A stretch of DNA of 58,029 nt from Paenibacillus sp. FJAT-26967 (lineage in GTDB: Bacteria; Bacillota; Bacilli; Paenibacillales; NBRC-103111). The notes under the pieces were generated by a model that worked only from the letters and a program-made list of their open reading frames with translations, did not search any database and had not been told where the DNA came from. The position numbers and the translations under genes are program-made. The DNA is taken from assembly GCF_001541095.1 (NCBI RefSeq), contig NZ_LMXH01000013.1, positions 1,351 to 59,379 of the forward strand, read 5' to 3'. Positions 41,527-52,318 of the stretch are shown piece after piece; position 1 is the first letter of the stretch, and the number at the start of each line of letters is the position of its first letter.

Positions 41527-42693
41527 TGTTTTGAGCAGCGAGGATACCGCGCGCCTCGCATGGATCAGTCCCGGAGCATCCGTATCCGCGGACTTGGATT
41601 TCTTCAGCGGCGTAGAGCTCCGCCGCAGGATCTGCTTGATCTGGCTCGGCCGGAGTCTCGCCCGTACCGACAGCATGAGCGCTATGACTCCGCTGACATG
41701 AGCAGTTGCCATGGACGTGCCGCTTAGTTCATTATATTTTCCTTGCAGCCAGCAGGAATAGATGCTTTCACCGGGCGCATAAATATCAATACGCTTCCCC
41801 TGGTTGCTAAACGGCGCGACCTTATTCGTCTTCGTGGTTGCTCCGACTGAGAATACGTTGGGGAATCGGGCGGGGTAATCGATTTGTGCACTCTTCCCGT
41901 CGTTACCGGAAGAGGCTACGACCACAGTTCCTGCCTGATAAGCATTTGTAACGGCATCCTCCAGAGCTTGACTGTATGTTCTCATGCCGAAACTCATGTT
42001 GATGACATCCAGACCATTGCGTACACACCAATCTATCCCTGCGACGATGTCTGAGACATAAGCGCTTCCGTTCATATCGAAAGCTTTGACGGCATGAATG
42101 ACCGCTTTGGGAGCAACGCCCATAATCCCCATCCGCTTGCCCGCTGCCGCAATGGTACCGGCAATGTGTGTTCCGTGGCCGTTATCATCTACGGGAAGCT
42201 GGTGACGGTTCAGGATATTAATCCCTCTTGCGACGGAAGCCTGCAAATCGGGATGGTAGAAGTCAATGCCGGTATCAATGACACCTACGCTCACCCGGCT
42301 TCCTTTGGACTTTTTCCAGGCATCGGGCGCTTTAATCTGCTGGACGCCCCAGGGGATGACTTGGGTGCTTTCATAGGATGTATCGCTGTCATCGGACGTT
42401 CTGGCCTTTTTTCGGGGAACCAGCTGAATATTAACAGCCGAATCCTCCTCAATGGATAATACGGTGGGGTGCTTCGCTAGATCTGAATATGAACGCACCG
42501 GACATGAAATAGCATGAATGAGCTTCAAATCTTGTACAGCGGACAGACCGGGAAGAGAATGTTTATGAAGACCGATGAGATTGGAGATATTTTTGTAATC
42601 CCGGTGGCTCTGAAAAAGAATGATATACTTGCGCCGCCCTTCTGACGCCTGGATCTCTGCATGCAGCATCTCCAACCATTTGATCGAGTCCAA
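41515..42693 (-). CDS. Subtilisin-like serine protease (S8), leaderless
   Basis: 392 residues with a subtilase catalytic triad: Asp in GVIDTGIDFYHPD (about 140), His in NGHGTHIAGT (about 172), Ser in SGTSMATAHV (about 325), with oxyanion Asn in ASSGNDG. The N-terminal 100 residues resemble an inhibitor-I9-type propeptide (RKYIILFQ...VLSIEEDSAV), but there is no signal peptide, so it is intracellular or exported by another route. The start is TTG 42693; no ATG is available. Transcribed away from rpoE. Confidence 0.9.
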   Translation of the reverse strand: MDSIKWLEMLHAEIQASEGRRKYIILFQSHRDYKNISNLIGLHKHSLPGLSAVQDLKLIHAISCPVRSYSDLAKHPTVLSIEEDSAVNIQLVPRKKARTSDDSDTSYESTQVIPWGVQQIKAPDAWKKSKGSRVSVGVIDTGIDFYHPDLQASVARGINILNRHQLPVDDNGHGTHIAGTIAAAGKRMGIMGVAPKAVIHAVKAFDMNGSAYVSDIVAGIDWCVRNGLDVINMSFGMRTYSQALEDAVTNAYQAGTVVVASSGNDGKSAQIDYPARFPNVFSVGATTKTNKVAPFSNQGKRIDIYAPGESIYSCWLQGKYNELSGTSMATAHVSGVIALMLSVRARLRPSQIKQILRRSSTPLKKSKSADTDAPGLIHARRAVSSLLKTNKS

Positions 42694-42847
42694 AGCCCCA
42701 TTCCCCCCATAACAAGGTGGTGCGATTCTGAGCCATTATATGTACAGGTCGGGGGGCCCGACTGAGAGATTGGCCTTTTTCCAAATAAATAGGTGCGCGG
42801 CCGTGTCAACGTGCTTCTGCCTACATACGATGAAGGGAGAGGTGAAA
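42694..42847. other. Upstream region of S8 protease and small ORF
   Basis: No larger gene. A weak plus-strand promoter-like pair (TGTCAA near 42809, TACGAT near 42831) stands before the small ORF at 42848. The minus-strand promoter of the protease must also lie here but is not clear. Confidence 0.35.
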
Positions 42848-42961
42848 ATGCCTCTCGTTTCCAAAATAGGGGGCGGTAATGGATACAGCCAGGCTGCTCC
42901 ATCAGACCGCAGGATACAGTCAGAAAGCGAAGGGGGACCTTCGCTTTTGCCTTTGTTATAA
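42848..42961 (+). CDS. Small ORF, 37 aa, ending in a terminator hairpin
   Basis: ATG 42848 follows GGGAGAGGTGAAA, a strong ribosome site. It encodes MPLVSKIGGGNGYSQAAP, then a polar Ser/Glu/Gly segment, then SLLPLL. A perfect 10-base hairpin with TTTT (42924-42948) lies within its last codons. It could be a small protein, a leader peptide or the fold of an sRNA. No family recognised. Confidence 0.35.
   Translation: MPLVSKIGGGNGYSQAAPSDRRIQSESEGGPSLLPLL
42924..42948 (+). terminator. Terminator-like hairpin before rpoE
   Basis: AAAGCGAAGG and CCTTCGCTTT pair with a four-base loop, with TT following. It would stop transcripts before the rpoE promoter. Confidence 0.65.
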
Positions 42962-42966
42962 AGGGC

Positions 42967-42996
42967 TTGACAGCAAGAGTTGCATTTTTACATAAA
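42967..42996 (+). promoter_or_regulatory. Sigma-A promoter of rpoE
   Basis: Perfect TTGACA (42967-42972), an 18-base spacer and CATAAA (42991-42996), 75 bases before the rpoE start. Confidence 0.7.
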
Positions 42997-43070
42997 ATAG
43001 GTTTTACTTAATGATGAAATGGGATAAGGTAGTTAAAGTATTGTTATTACGGTGAAGGGAAGTGCCACAA

Positions 43071-43655
43071 ATGAGTAGCCCATACACACTTAAAATCAAG
43101 CCGGATAAAGCCGCAGAAATGCCAATGGTGGATCTGGCGTTTGAGGTGCTGAAAGCGGCCAACACGCCATTTTATTATCGTGATCTGATGCATGAAATCG
43201 CGAAAATCAAAGGCTTAGCCGAGAACGAAATGATGAATGTCATTGCCCAATTATATACAGAGATCAATATTGATGGACGATTTGCTTGTGTCGGTACGAA
43301 CCTGTGGGGCCTGAAACGCTGGTATCCGGTGGAGAAATCCGATGATGCTGTAGGAAACGCCAAACGTCCGCGTATTATCAATGATGAAGACGACGATCTG
43401 GACGAAGATTACTCGGACGAGGAAGAGTACAAAGAAGAAGAGTACACAGCCCTCGATGCGGACCGCGGATTCGATAGTGCCGATAAGGAAGAAGAGGAAG
43501 AAGAAGAGGAAGAAGAAGAGACCGAATTCTTCGAAGAAGAAGAAATCGATGAAGAACTTGAGGACGGCGAATTAGACGACTCGGACGACGATTCGGATGA
43601 GGACTCGGACGATAGTGAAGAAGATTTTGAGGATGAAGACAAAGACCTTAAATAA
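43071..43655 (+). CDS. rpoE: RNA polymerase delta subunit
   Basis: 194 residues. The N-terminal HARE-HTH domain (DLAFEVLKAANTPFYYRDL, LWGLKRWYP, about 1-90) binds core polymerase; the C-terminal half is an extreme Asp/Glu tail with a run of ten Glu (EEEEEEEEEE), which speeds enzyme recycling and increases promoter selectivity in Gram-positives. Start ATG 43071 (MSSPYTLK), not the GTG three codons earlier. The tail is encoded by a GAA/GAG/GAC repeat (about 43480-43650), long for the family. It is monocistronic with its own promoter and terminator. Confidence 0.95.
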   Translation: MSSPYTLKIKPDKAAEMPMVDLAFEVLKAANTPFYYRDLMHEIAKIKGLAENEMMNVIAQLYTEINIDGRFACVGTNLWGLKRWYPVEKSDDAVGNAKRPRIINDEDDDLDEDYSDEEEYKEEEYTALDADRGFDSADKEEEEEEEEEEETEFFEEEEIDEELEDGELDDSDDDSDEDSDDSEEDFEDEDKDLK

Positions 43656-43741
43656 TTCGCTCTAACGTTCTTGACAGCCGATGTCGTTCTTAGTAAACTA
43701 TTGCATGGGCTTCAAAAAGAACGACCAATTTGACTTGAATT

Positions 43742-43779
43742 AAAAGTGCCCCCGTATACCACGGGTGTCACTTTTTTTT
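43742..43779 (+). terminator. rpoE terminator
   Basis: AAAAGTG.CCCCGT pairs with ACGGG..CACTTTT, followed by eight Ts. Confidence 0.8.
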
Positions 43780-45617
<1,838 letters not shown>

Positions 45618-45648
45618 AATAAATTGATAATTCTCTCGGGAAATAGGG

Positions 45649-45674
45649 AGGAAATTGACGGACGCGCAGCGAAG
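45649..45674 (+). promoter_or_regulatory. Sigma-H-like promoter of spo0F
   Basis: AGGAAATT (45649-45656) and GAAG (45671-45674) with 14 bases between match the sigma-H pattern (AGGAWWT and GAAT), apart from the last -10 base. Known spo0F genes are sigma-H transcribed. Confidence 0.45.
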
Positions 45675-45745
45675 TATGGTGAAGTTGTAGGTGCCGCAGT
45701 CGTATCGGAAAATCTCAGCCGGAGTTTGTGGAAGGAGGCATTCCC

Positions 45746-46129
45746 GTGGATAAAAAGATTTTAATAGTAGATGATCAGAATGGGATTCGGATGCTTTTAA
45801 CAGAAGTGTTCAGCAGTGAGGGATACCAGACTTATCAGGCTCCGAATGGCAAGATTGCCTTGGAGATTGTTAGGGAGCATGCTCCTGATCTAGTTCTGTT
45901 AGACATGAAGATACCGGGAATGGACGGCCTGGATATTCTCAAGCACGTCAAGAAGATTGACTCCTCGATTAAAGTAATCATGATGACGGCATACGGAGAA
46001 TTGGATATGATCAAAGAGGCTACGGAACTCGGTGCCATCATGCACTTTACAAAACCGTTCGATATTGACGAACTGAGGCTGGCTGTAAATACGGAGCTTC
46101 TTGAAACTCCGACTACTCTGGGAACCTGA
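45746..46129 (+). CDS. spo0F: Sporulation phosphorelay response regulator Spo0F
   Basis: 127 residues, a lone receiver domain. Acidic pocket DDQ, phospho-acceptor Asp in [13 protein letters not shown] (D54 equivalent), [10 protein letters not shown] switch region and KPFDID. It takes phosphate from sensor kinases and passes it to Spo0B, then Spo0A. The start is GTG 45746 behind AAGGAGG; the ATG six codons upstream overlaps the ribosome site. A PAS kinase of the appropriate type is encoded about 7 kb downstream. Confidence 0.96.
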   Translation: MDKKILIVDDQNGIRMLLTEVFSSEGYQTYQAPNGKIALEIVREHAPDLVLLDMKIPGMDGLDILKHVKKIDSSIKVIMMTAYGELDMIKEATELGAIMHFTKPFDIDELRLAVNTELLETPTTLGT

Positions 46130-46156
46130 TCGTAAAGTCAGGTTTCTTCTTTTTGT
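46123..46156 (+). terminator. spo0F terminator
   Basis: AACCTGA (containing the stop) pairs with TCAGGTT, followed by TCTTCTTTTT. Confidence 0.8.
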
Positions 46157-46292
46157 GAAAACTTTCACGTCTATGATTTGGTTCAGTTACGTTTTATGTT
46201 TGAGTGTGCTATAATAGCACGGTATGACAAAAAGAGCGGCAGCGCATCTTAAAAACGATCAAGCCAACACACACATATAGGAGGAAGAAATC

Positions 46293-47147
46293 ATGCCATT
46301 GGTATCAATGAATGAATTTTTGCCTAAGGCTAAAGCAAATAAATTTGCTGTAGGCCAGTTCAACATGAACAACCTTGAGTTTGCACAGTCGATCACGGAA
46401 GCTGCAATGGAACTGAACTCACCGTTCATTTTCGGCGTAAGCGAGGGTGCGCTTAAGTATATGGGGATTGAGTACACAGTAGCAATCGCAGAAGCGGCAG
46501 CGAAACAATCCGGTCTTCCAATTGCGCTACACCTGGACCACGGAAGCTCTTTTGAAGTAGCTATGAAATGTATCCGTGCGGGCTTCAGCTCCGTTATGTT
46601 TGACGGTTCCCACTATTCGTATGAAGAGAATGTCCGTCTGACCAAAGAAGTTGTTAGAGCCGCACACGCAATGGGCGTTTCCGTTGAGGGTGAGCTTGGA
46701 ACAATCGGTGGCGTAGAAGACGACATCTCGGTTGATGAAGCGGATGCTAACCTGGCGAAGCCGGAAGAAGCGATTCGTTACTACGAAGAAACCGGTGTCG
46801 ATTGCCTGGCAATCGCTGTCGGAACTGCACACGGCATGTATGCGGGTGAGCCGAACATTCACTTTGATATCATCGAGCAAGTTTCCAAGGCTGTTCCGGT
46901 ACCGGTTGTACTTCACGGTGGTTCCGGCGTACCTGACGAAATGATCCGCAAGGCGATCGAAGCTGGCGTAGGCAAAATCAACGTGAACACAGAGAACCAA
47001 GTGGCCGCTACTGCAGCTATCCGCGAAGTTCTTGGTGCAGACGCTAAAGTATACGATCCCCGCAAATACCTCACTCCAGCTCGCAAAGCAATGGTTGAAG
47101 TGGTTAAATCCAAAATTCAACTGTTCGGCAGCTCCAATCAAGCCTAA
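46293..47147 (+). CDS. fbaA: Fructose-1,6-bisphosphate aldolase, class II
   Basis: 284 residues. A zinc aldolase of glycolysis and gluconeogenesis. Catalytic D82 and zinc ligand H83 in LHLDHGSS, FDGSHYSYEEN, GTAHGMY and VLHGGSGVP carry the phosphate and metal sites. GGAGGA precedes the ATG. Follows spo0F as in Bacillus; the transaldolase gene that usually comes next is absent. Confidence 0.97.
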   Translation: MPLVSMNEFLPKAKANKFAVGQFNMNNLEFAQSITEAAMELNSPFIFGVSEGALKYMGIEYTVAIAEAAAKQSGLPIALHLDHGSSFEVAMKCIRAGFSSVMFDGSHYSYEENVRLTKEVVRAAHAMGVSVEGELGTIGGVEDDISVDEADANLAKPEEAIRYYEETGVDCLAIAVGTAHGMYAGEPNIHFDIIEQVSKAVPVPVVLHGGSGVPDEMIRKAIEAGVGKINVNTENQVAATAAIREVLGADAKVYDPRKYLTPARKAMVEVVKSKIQLFGSSNQA

Positions 47148-47454
47148 CATTCCTTGTATAAACGGGAAGTGCATCTTAATTGATGCATTTCCCTTCTGTT
47201 GTATTATATGTTCCGTTCTTTATAATAGGATAGCTACACAGAAAACGCAGTTCTTGCGTTTTGTTTTGCTACGTGCTCGCTTAGAATTCTTGAGATTTTC
47301 CGGATTGCAAGTGGGTTTTTCTGGTTTATGAACTGTAAGCCAGCTCCATTATTCTCGACATGTAATAGTCGGCTGTCACTTAATCACGCGGCTTTATTCA
47401 AGCTGCAGCACAACTAAAAGCTATCTACCGGATGTAGGGGGAAGATAACGCATT
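47148..47454. other. fba-murZ intergenic region
   Basis: No gene. It holds the fba terminator and a low-GC stretch that must contain the murZ promoter. In Bacillus a transaldolase gene (tal/ywjH) lies here; no trace is visible. Confidence 0.5.
47163..47197 (+). terminator. fba terminator
   Basis: GGGAAGTGCATC and GATGCATTTCCC form an imperfect long stem followed by TTCTGTTG. Confidence 0.75.
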
Positions 47455-48714
47455 ATGGAAAAGTTAATGATCGCCGGCGGTCGCCCGCTTAGAGGAACAG
47501 TAACGATCAGCGGGGCCAAGAACAGTGCAGTGGCTTTGATACCTGCCGCCATACTGGCCGAGTCGACGGTAACCTTGGACAATTTGCCGCATTTAAGTGA
47601 TGTGGCTATTTATACGGAAATTCTCAGTGAGTTGGGTGCGTCTATTCAGTGGAACGGGGATCAGATGGTTATAGATCCGAGTGCCATGAGAAGCAAGCCT
47701 ATGCCTAACGGCAATGTGAAGAAGTTAAGAGCCTCGTACTATTTGATGGGGGCTATGCTCGGAAGATTCGGTGAGGCTATTATCGGTCTGCCAGGCGGCT
47801 GTAATTTTGAGCCCCGCCCGATTGATCAGCATATCAAAGGATTTGAAGCACTGGGTGCTCAAATTTCAAATGAGAACGGCGCGCTTCATATTCGCGCTAA
47901 GCAGCTGCGTGGAGCTAAGATTTATCTGGATATGGTAAGTGTGGGCGCAACCATTAATATTATGCTCGCAGCCTCACGGGCCAAAGGATCTACTTTGATT
48001 GAAAATGCGGCCAAAGAGCCTGAAATTATAGATGTGGCTACACTGCTTAACTCCATGGGCGCCAAGATCAAGGGTGCCGGAACCGAAACAATCCGTATTG
48101 AGGGCGTCGAGCATATGCACGGCTGTCGTCATTCCATTATACCGGACCGCATACAGGCCGGAACGTACATGATTGCTGCTGCGGCAACCCGCGGCGATGT
48201 CACGATAGACAATGTTATTCCTAAACATATGGAAGCCATGACAGCCAAGCTTCAGGAAATGGGCGTTGAGATTCATGAGATGGATGAGTCCATCCGTGTA
48301 GTGGGCAAGCTGCTCTATGAAAGTGTGGATGTCAAAGCGCTTGTGTATCCGGGCTTCCCGACTGACTTGCAGTCACCGATGACAAGTCTTCTTACTCAAG
48401 CTATCGGGGTCAGCATGCTGACTGATTTAGTTTACAGCAACCGGTTCAAGCATGTACCGGAACTGGTACGTATGGGTGCTAAAATTAAAGTTGAAGGCCG
48501 TACCGCGGTCATTGAGGGCAGTGAGCTGAGTGCCGCTAAAGTTAAGGCTACAGATTTGCGTGCCGGGGCTGCCCTCGTCATTGCAGGCTTGACGGTTCCT
48601 TCAGATGTGACAGAAGTGGCCGGAGTCGAGTTTATAGACCGGGGCTACGACAACCTCGTAACGAATTTGACTCTCTTGGGCGCGGAAGTTTGGCGTGAGG
48701 ACAGAGAAGAATAA
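47455..48714 (+). CDS. murZ: UDP-N-acetylglucosamine 1-carboxyvinyltransferase (MurZ)
   Basis: 419 residues. First committed step of peptidoglycan synthesis, adding enolpyruvyl from PEP to UDP-GlcNAc. Catalytic Cys in [15 protein letters not shown] (C116), with the loop intact, so fosfomycin-sensitive in principle. K22 region [10 protein letters not shown] is present. Located fba-murZ-rho as in Bacillus, which marks it as the second (MurZ/MurAB) paralogue rather than MurAA. Confidence 0.95.
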   Translation: MEKLMIAGGRPLRGTVTISGAKNSAVALIPAAILAESTVTLDNLPHLSDVAIYTEILSELGASIQWNGDQMVIDPSAMRSKPMPNGNVKKLRASYYLMGAMLGRFGEAIIGLPGGCNFEPRPIDQHIKGFEALGAQISNENGALHIRAKQLRGAKIYLDMVSVGATINIMLAASRAKGSTLIENAAKEPEIIDVATLLNSMGAKIKGAGTETIRIEGVEHMHGCRHSIIPDRIQAGTYMIAAAATRGDVTIDNVIPKHMEAMTAKLQEMGVEIHEMDESIRVVGKLLYESVDVKALVYPGFPTDLQSPMTSLLTQAIGVSMLTDLVYSNRFKHVPELVRMGAKIKVEGRTAVIEGSELSAAKVKATDLRAGAALVIAGLTVPSDVTEVAGVEFIDRGYDNLVTNLTLLGAEVWREDREE

Positions 48715-48806
48715 GCTTAAGACCTTTAGGCTACACTTGTACTAGTACTAGGTGCTAGCTTTCTAGATTCTAAGAAAATAACTTACTAGTTTGGTGGTTG
48801 AATAGA

Positions 48807-50099
48807 ATGGATATGCACCTCGCGCAATTGGAGGCCCTCAAATTAACGGAGCTTTATAAGCTCGCTAAAAAATATCAAATTGCTTATTACGGGCAGCTCA
48901 AAAAGAAAGAGCTTATTTTCTCTATTCTGCGCGCCCAGGCAGCGGAAAGCGGCCTTATGTTCATGGAGGGGGTGCTTGAGGTTCTCCAGGAGGGCTTTGG
49001 TTTCCTGCGTCCTATTAATTACCTTCCAAGCACCGAGGACATTTACATTTCAGCATCTCAGATTCGGAAATTCGATCTTCGTTCGGGAGACCTGGTATCC
49101 GGTAAATGCCGCCCTCCCAAAGAGAATGAGCGTTATTTCGGACTGCTGCATGTAGAAGCGGTGAACGGAGAAAGCCCCGATACCGCCTCTGAGCGTCTTC
49201 ACTTCCCGGCACTTACACCTCTCTATCCGCAGAAGAAGATGGTGCTGGAGACAACGCCTCATAAACTGTCGACCAGAATCATGGATCTGTTGGCTCCTGT
49301 CGGTCTTGGACAGCGTGGTCTCATCGTGGCGCCGCCCAAAGCCGGTAAGACGCTGCTGCTCAAAGAAATTGCGAATAGCATTTCCACAAACTATCCGGAA
49401 ATCGAACTCTTTGTCCTTCTGATTGATGAGCGCCCAGAGGAAGTAACCGATATGCAGCGCTCAGTCAAAGGTGAGGTTATTGCTTCTACGTTCGATGAGC
49501 TGCCCGAGAATCATATCAAAGTGGCCGAGCTTGTCCTGGAGCGTGCACAGCGTCTTGTCGAGCACAAGAAGGACGTTGTTATCCTGCTGGATAGTATTAC
49601 GCGTCTGGCGAGAGCGTACAACCTGGTTGTTCCGCCGTCTGGGCGTACCCTTTCGGGCGGTATTGATCCGGGGGCCTTTCACCGCCCCAAGCGTTTCTTC
49701 GGTGCCGCACGGAATATCGAGGAAGGCGGCAGCTTGACGATTCTGGCAACTACGCTTGTCGAAACAGGATCACGTATGGATGACGTTATTTATGAAGAGT
49801 TTAAAGGAACAGGGAACATGGAGCTTCATCTTGACCGCAAACTGGCTGAGCGCCGCACGTTCCCTGCGATTGATATCCGCCGCTCCGGAACCCGGCGCGA
49901 GGAAAGTTTATTAACCAAAGAAGAACTTGAGAAGGTATGGGGACTGCGTAAAAGCATGAGCGATACTTATGAATATACAGAAGCTTTCATCAAGAAGCTG
50001 GGCGAGGCGAAGACGAACCAAGAATTCCTCGACTCCCTCGAAACGAATAACGGCAATGTTACGCTTGGCAAAGGGAAGATGAAGAATTCTGTTTCCTGA
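48807..50099 (+). CDS. rho: Transcription termination factor Rho
   Basis: 430 residues. N-terminal helix bundle and cold-shock-like RNA-binding domain ([20 protein letters not shown]), then the RecA-type ATPase: Walker A APPKAGKT, Walker [18 protein letters not shown]- and R-loops ([21 protein letters not shown]). ATG 48807 with GGTGG nine bases upstream is chosen over a TTG three codons earlier. A palindrome GTACTAGTAC at 48739-48748 lies in the short leader, where rho can be autoregulated. Confidence 0.96.
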   Translation: MDMHLAQLEALKLTELYKLAKKYQIAYYGQLKKKELIFSILRAQAAESGLMFMEGVLEVLQEGFGFLRPINYLPSTEDIYISASQIRKFDLRSGDLVSGKCRPPKENERYFGLLHVEAVNGESPDTASERLHFPALTPLYPQKKMVLETTPHKLSTRIMDLLAPVGLGQRGLIVAPPKAGKTLLLKEIANSISTNYPEIELFVLLIDERPEEVTDMQRSVKGEVIASTFDELPENHIKVAELVLERAQRLVEHKKDVVILLDSITRLARAYNLVVPPSGRTLSGGIDPGAFHRPKRFFGAARNIEEGGSLTILATTLVETGSRMDDVIYEEFKGTGNMELHLDRKLAERRTFPAIDIRRSGTRREESLLTKEELEKVWGLRKSMSDTYEYTEAFIKKLGEAKTNQEFLDSLETNNGNVTLGKGKMKNSVS

Positions 50100-50165
50100 G
50101 GCCGTTTCAGTCGATCTAGACATCTGAAATATCGTTAATACCCGGCATTAAAGGAGTACCTAATC

Positions 50166-51428
50166 ATGAATGTGGTTTATTCGGACTTGTCCGGCAACGT
50201 GTTCGATCATCCCGAATATGATGCGCTCGGACGAAGTGCCGATCAAATTGTTGAGCTGTTGGATGAAGAATTAATTCCATTACCCGAAGGAGCTACACTC
50301 GTGAGCCTTCCGCACACGCGTGCGATAGGGATCAACCGAGATACCGGTGAAATGGAGGTGCTTCCTGGAGATTATGCGGCCGTAGGGGCTCTGCTTCCCC
50401 AGGGTTTTACCCGATTGATGCTCCCCGGCTATGTTAAAACGAACAAAGAAGAGAAGTTTCCGCTCTTTGGCTATACCGCAGTAGTATGGAAAGATGGCGG
50501 ATTCTATGTCGCCGCGGAGCAGTGCGATGATCCCGAACCTTGGAATCCGCGCAACTGTGATCCGGATGAGCTAGAAGTTAGTGTGAGCCGTATCAGGGCC
50601 CAGTATCCGGACAATCGTCTCTATGAGCATTTGTCCAAATGCGCCCTCGAATATGAGTGTCTGACTGCTTCTAATACCTTCTTAAACCGTTGGGAAGGGG
50701 CTGTGCCCGTTTCATACTCCTGCAATGCAGGCTGTTTCGGCTGCATCTCGGAACAGCCGGACGATAGTGGATTTCCTGCCCCTCAGACTCGGATGAATTT
50801 CAAGCCGAAGGCTCAGGAGCTTGTGGAAATCATGATGGAACACTTGAAAACCCCCGACAGTATTATCAGCTTCGGTCAGGGTTGTGAAGGTGAGCCTTCA
50901 ACCCAGGCCAAACTGATTATAGAGGCTATGCGTGAAGTCCGGAGCAGAACGGATATGGGATATATTAATATCAATACAAACGCAGGTCTTAACGATTTTA
51001 TCCGCGGTATCGTCGATGCCGGTCTGGATCTAATGCGCGTCAGTACCATCAGTGCGCTGGACGACCATTATAATGCCTACTACAAACCGCGCGGCTATTC
51101 GCTTGCGAATGTGGAGAAATCCATCAAGTATGCGTCGAGCCAAGGGGTTATAACTTCGATCAATTATTTGATCTTCCCGGGGGTAACGGACCGCGAAGAA
51201 GAAGTGGAAGCCATGATTGACTTTGTCCGCCGTACGGGACTTCGTCTGATTCAGATGAGGAACTTGAATATTGACCCGGAGAGCTACTTGAATCTCATTC
51301 CCCCTGCTCAGGGAGAGATTTTGGGCATGAAGCAGATGCTTGAGATTTACAGGGAAGAACTTCCGGATGTGGTAATCGGCTCTTATACCCATGTACCTGC
51401 TTTTTTTAAGAATAGATCGGACGCTTGA
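50166..51428 (+). CDS. Uncharacterised radical SAM protein
   Basis: 420 residues. The iron-sulfur motif CNAGCFGC (C186, C190, C193) is of the CxxxCxxC radical SAM type, and SFGQGCEGEPS fits the SAM-binding GGE-like strand. The N-terminal 110 residues are a separate unassigned domain, and extra cysteines (C120, C131, C159, C165) may bind a second cluster. No substrate clue. It sits 66 bases after rho and 118 before rpmE on the same strand, and no terminator is seen between. GGAGTACC precedes the ATG. Confidence 0.88.
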   Translation: MNVVYSDLSGNVFDHPEYDALGRSADQIVELLDEELIPLPEGATLVSLPHTRAIGINRDTGEMEVLPGDYAAVGALLPQGFTRLMLPGYVKTNKEEKFPLFGYTAVVWKDGGFYVAAEQCDDPEPWNPRNCDPDELEVSVSRIRAQYPDNRLYEHLSKCALEYECLTASNTFLNRWEGAVPVSYSCNAGCFGCISEQPDDSGFPAPQTRMNFKPKAQELVEIMMEHLKTPDSIISFGQGCEGEPSTQAKLIIEAMREVRSRTDMGYININTNAGLNDFIRGIVDAGLDLMRVSTISALDDHYNAYYKPRGYSLANVEKSIKYASSQGVITSINYLIFPGVTDREEEVEAMIDFVRRTGLRLIQMRNLNIDPESYLNLIPPAQGEILGMKQMLEIYREELPDVVIGSYTHVPAFFKNRSDA

Positions 51429-51452
51429 CGTACATTCTATAAAAAAGTGGCA

Positions 51453-51482
51453 TTGCAATATGGGATGAGCCCGTGCTATAAT
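51453..51482 (+). promoter_or_regulatory. Sigma-A promoter of rpmE
   Basis: TTGCAA (51453-51458), an 18-base spacer and perfect TATAAT (51477-51482). The leader of about 58 bases contains a CTCTGG..CCAGG hairpin that might mediate ribosomal-protein feedback. Confidence 0.75.
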
Positions 51483-51546
51483 CTCTTATGTGTCAATTTA
51501 ACTCTGGTTCGACAAACAGATCCAGGGCGGAAAGAGGTGAATGGGA

Positions 51547-51744
51547 ATGAAACAAGGGATCCATCCCAAATATCACGAGACTACGGTAACTTGCGCATGT
51601 GGTAGCACTTTCGAAAGTGGTTCGGTTAGAGAGAACCTCCGTGTAGAGATTTGCTCCAGCTGCCATCCGTTCTTCACTGGCAAACAGAAGTTTATTGATG
51701 CCGGCGGCCGCGTGGATAAATTCAAGAAAAAATATGGCATCTAA
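51547..51744 (+). CDS. rpmE: 50S ribosomal protein L31
   Basis: 65 residues. Cys residues in TCACGSTF and ICSSCHPF make this the zinc-containing (C+) form. AAGAGGTGA is 8 bases before ATG 51547 but only one base before the alternative ATG 51541, so the downstream start is chosen. It normally pairs with a zinc-free paralogue under zinc limitation, which is not in this window. Confidence 0.95.
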   Translation: MKQGIHPKYHETTVTCACGSTFESGSVRENLRVEICSSCHPFFTGKQKFIDAGGRVDKFKKKYGI

Positions 51745-51768
51745 GCCATTATTTCAGATCGCATAACA

Positions 51769-51832
51769 CAACCCCCCCGGGTCATCCTAATATCGTGTTC
51801 TAACACGAGGCAGGATGCCAAGGGGGGTTTTT
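51769..51832 (+). terminator. rpmE terminator overlapping the next ribosome site
   Basis: AACCCCCCC and GGGGGG plus CATCCT/AGGATG and an inner TCGTGT/ACACGA stem form a 60-base hairpin ending in TTTTT. Its right-arm G tract is also the Shine-Dalgarno of the lipoprotein gene, whose TTG lies nine bases further on. Confidence 0.8.
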
Positions 51833-51836
51833 GCTT

Positions 51837-52238
51837 TTGGAAAAGCCAAGGAGTAAGAAAGCTGCTGCGGTATGGACAGCTCTGCTTGTTGCAGCTTTAT
51901 CCGTGACGGCGTGCAGTCCGGGACAGGCTGCGGGTCCGAGGACATATCAATACACCAAGGATGGTTATCTGGGCACAACCAGTGCAAATCCTAATCTGGC
52001 GCTCAATCCTGGGTACCACACGTATCAGACGGATTCGGATATTGTCCATCACCAAATGAAAAAACTGCCTTATGTTTCAGATGTTCATGTCCGTTTAGAC
52101 GGACCCATCGGTTATGTTAAGCTTCGTCTGCCGCCTGGAATGCCGCCGGATATGGCTGCGGGAATTAGAGCTCAAGCCGAGCAGGATTTGCATACGAGCC
52201 TGCCGAGATACCGGTTTATCGTCACCATTATGCGTTAA
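51837..52238 (+). CDS. YhcN/YlaJ-type sporulation lipoprotein
   Basis: 133 residues. A signal peptide with lipobox SVTAC is followed by a Tyr/Asn-rich linker and a C-terminal segment (HHQMKKLPYVSDVHVRLDGP, then VKLRLPPGM) that resembles the YhcN/YlaJ domain of spore-associated lipoproteins; assignment is tentative. The start is TTG 51837, served by the G-tract of the rpmE terminator. Role probably at the spore or cell envelope. Confidence 0.7.
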   Translation: MEKPRSKKAAAVWTALLVAALSVTACSPGQAAGPRTYQYTKDGYLGTTSANPNLALNPGYHTYQTDSDIVHHQMKKLPYVSDVHVRLDGPIGYVKLRLPPGMPPDMAAGIRAQAEQDLHTSLPRYRFIVTIMR

Positions 52239-52283
52239 GGCAGAGAATCCGTCGGCTTGGAAATGGTAAGTTTGTCCGCGAGG

Positions 52284-52312
52284 TTGCACTTTGCTTCACA
52301 ATCCGCTATACT
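52284..52312 (+). promoter_or_regulatory. Sigma-A promoter of SRP RNA
   Basis: TTGCAC (52284-52289), a 17-base spacer and TATACT (52307-52312), placing the start near 52319. Confidence 0.8.
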
Positions 52313-52318
52313 TAATTC

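Noticed and set aside
43409-43642. Long Ser-rich frame on the minus strand opposite rpoE
   Set aside because: It is the complement of the GAA/GAG/GAC repeat coding the acidic tail of RpoE; no ribosome site.
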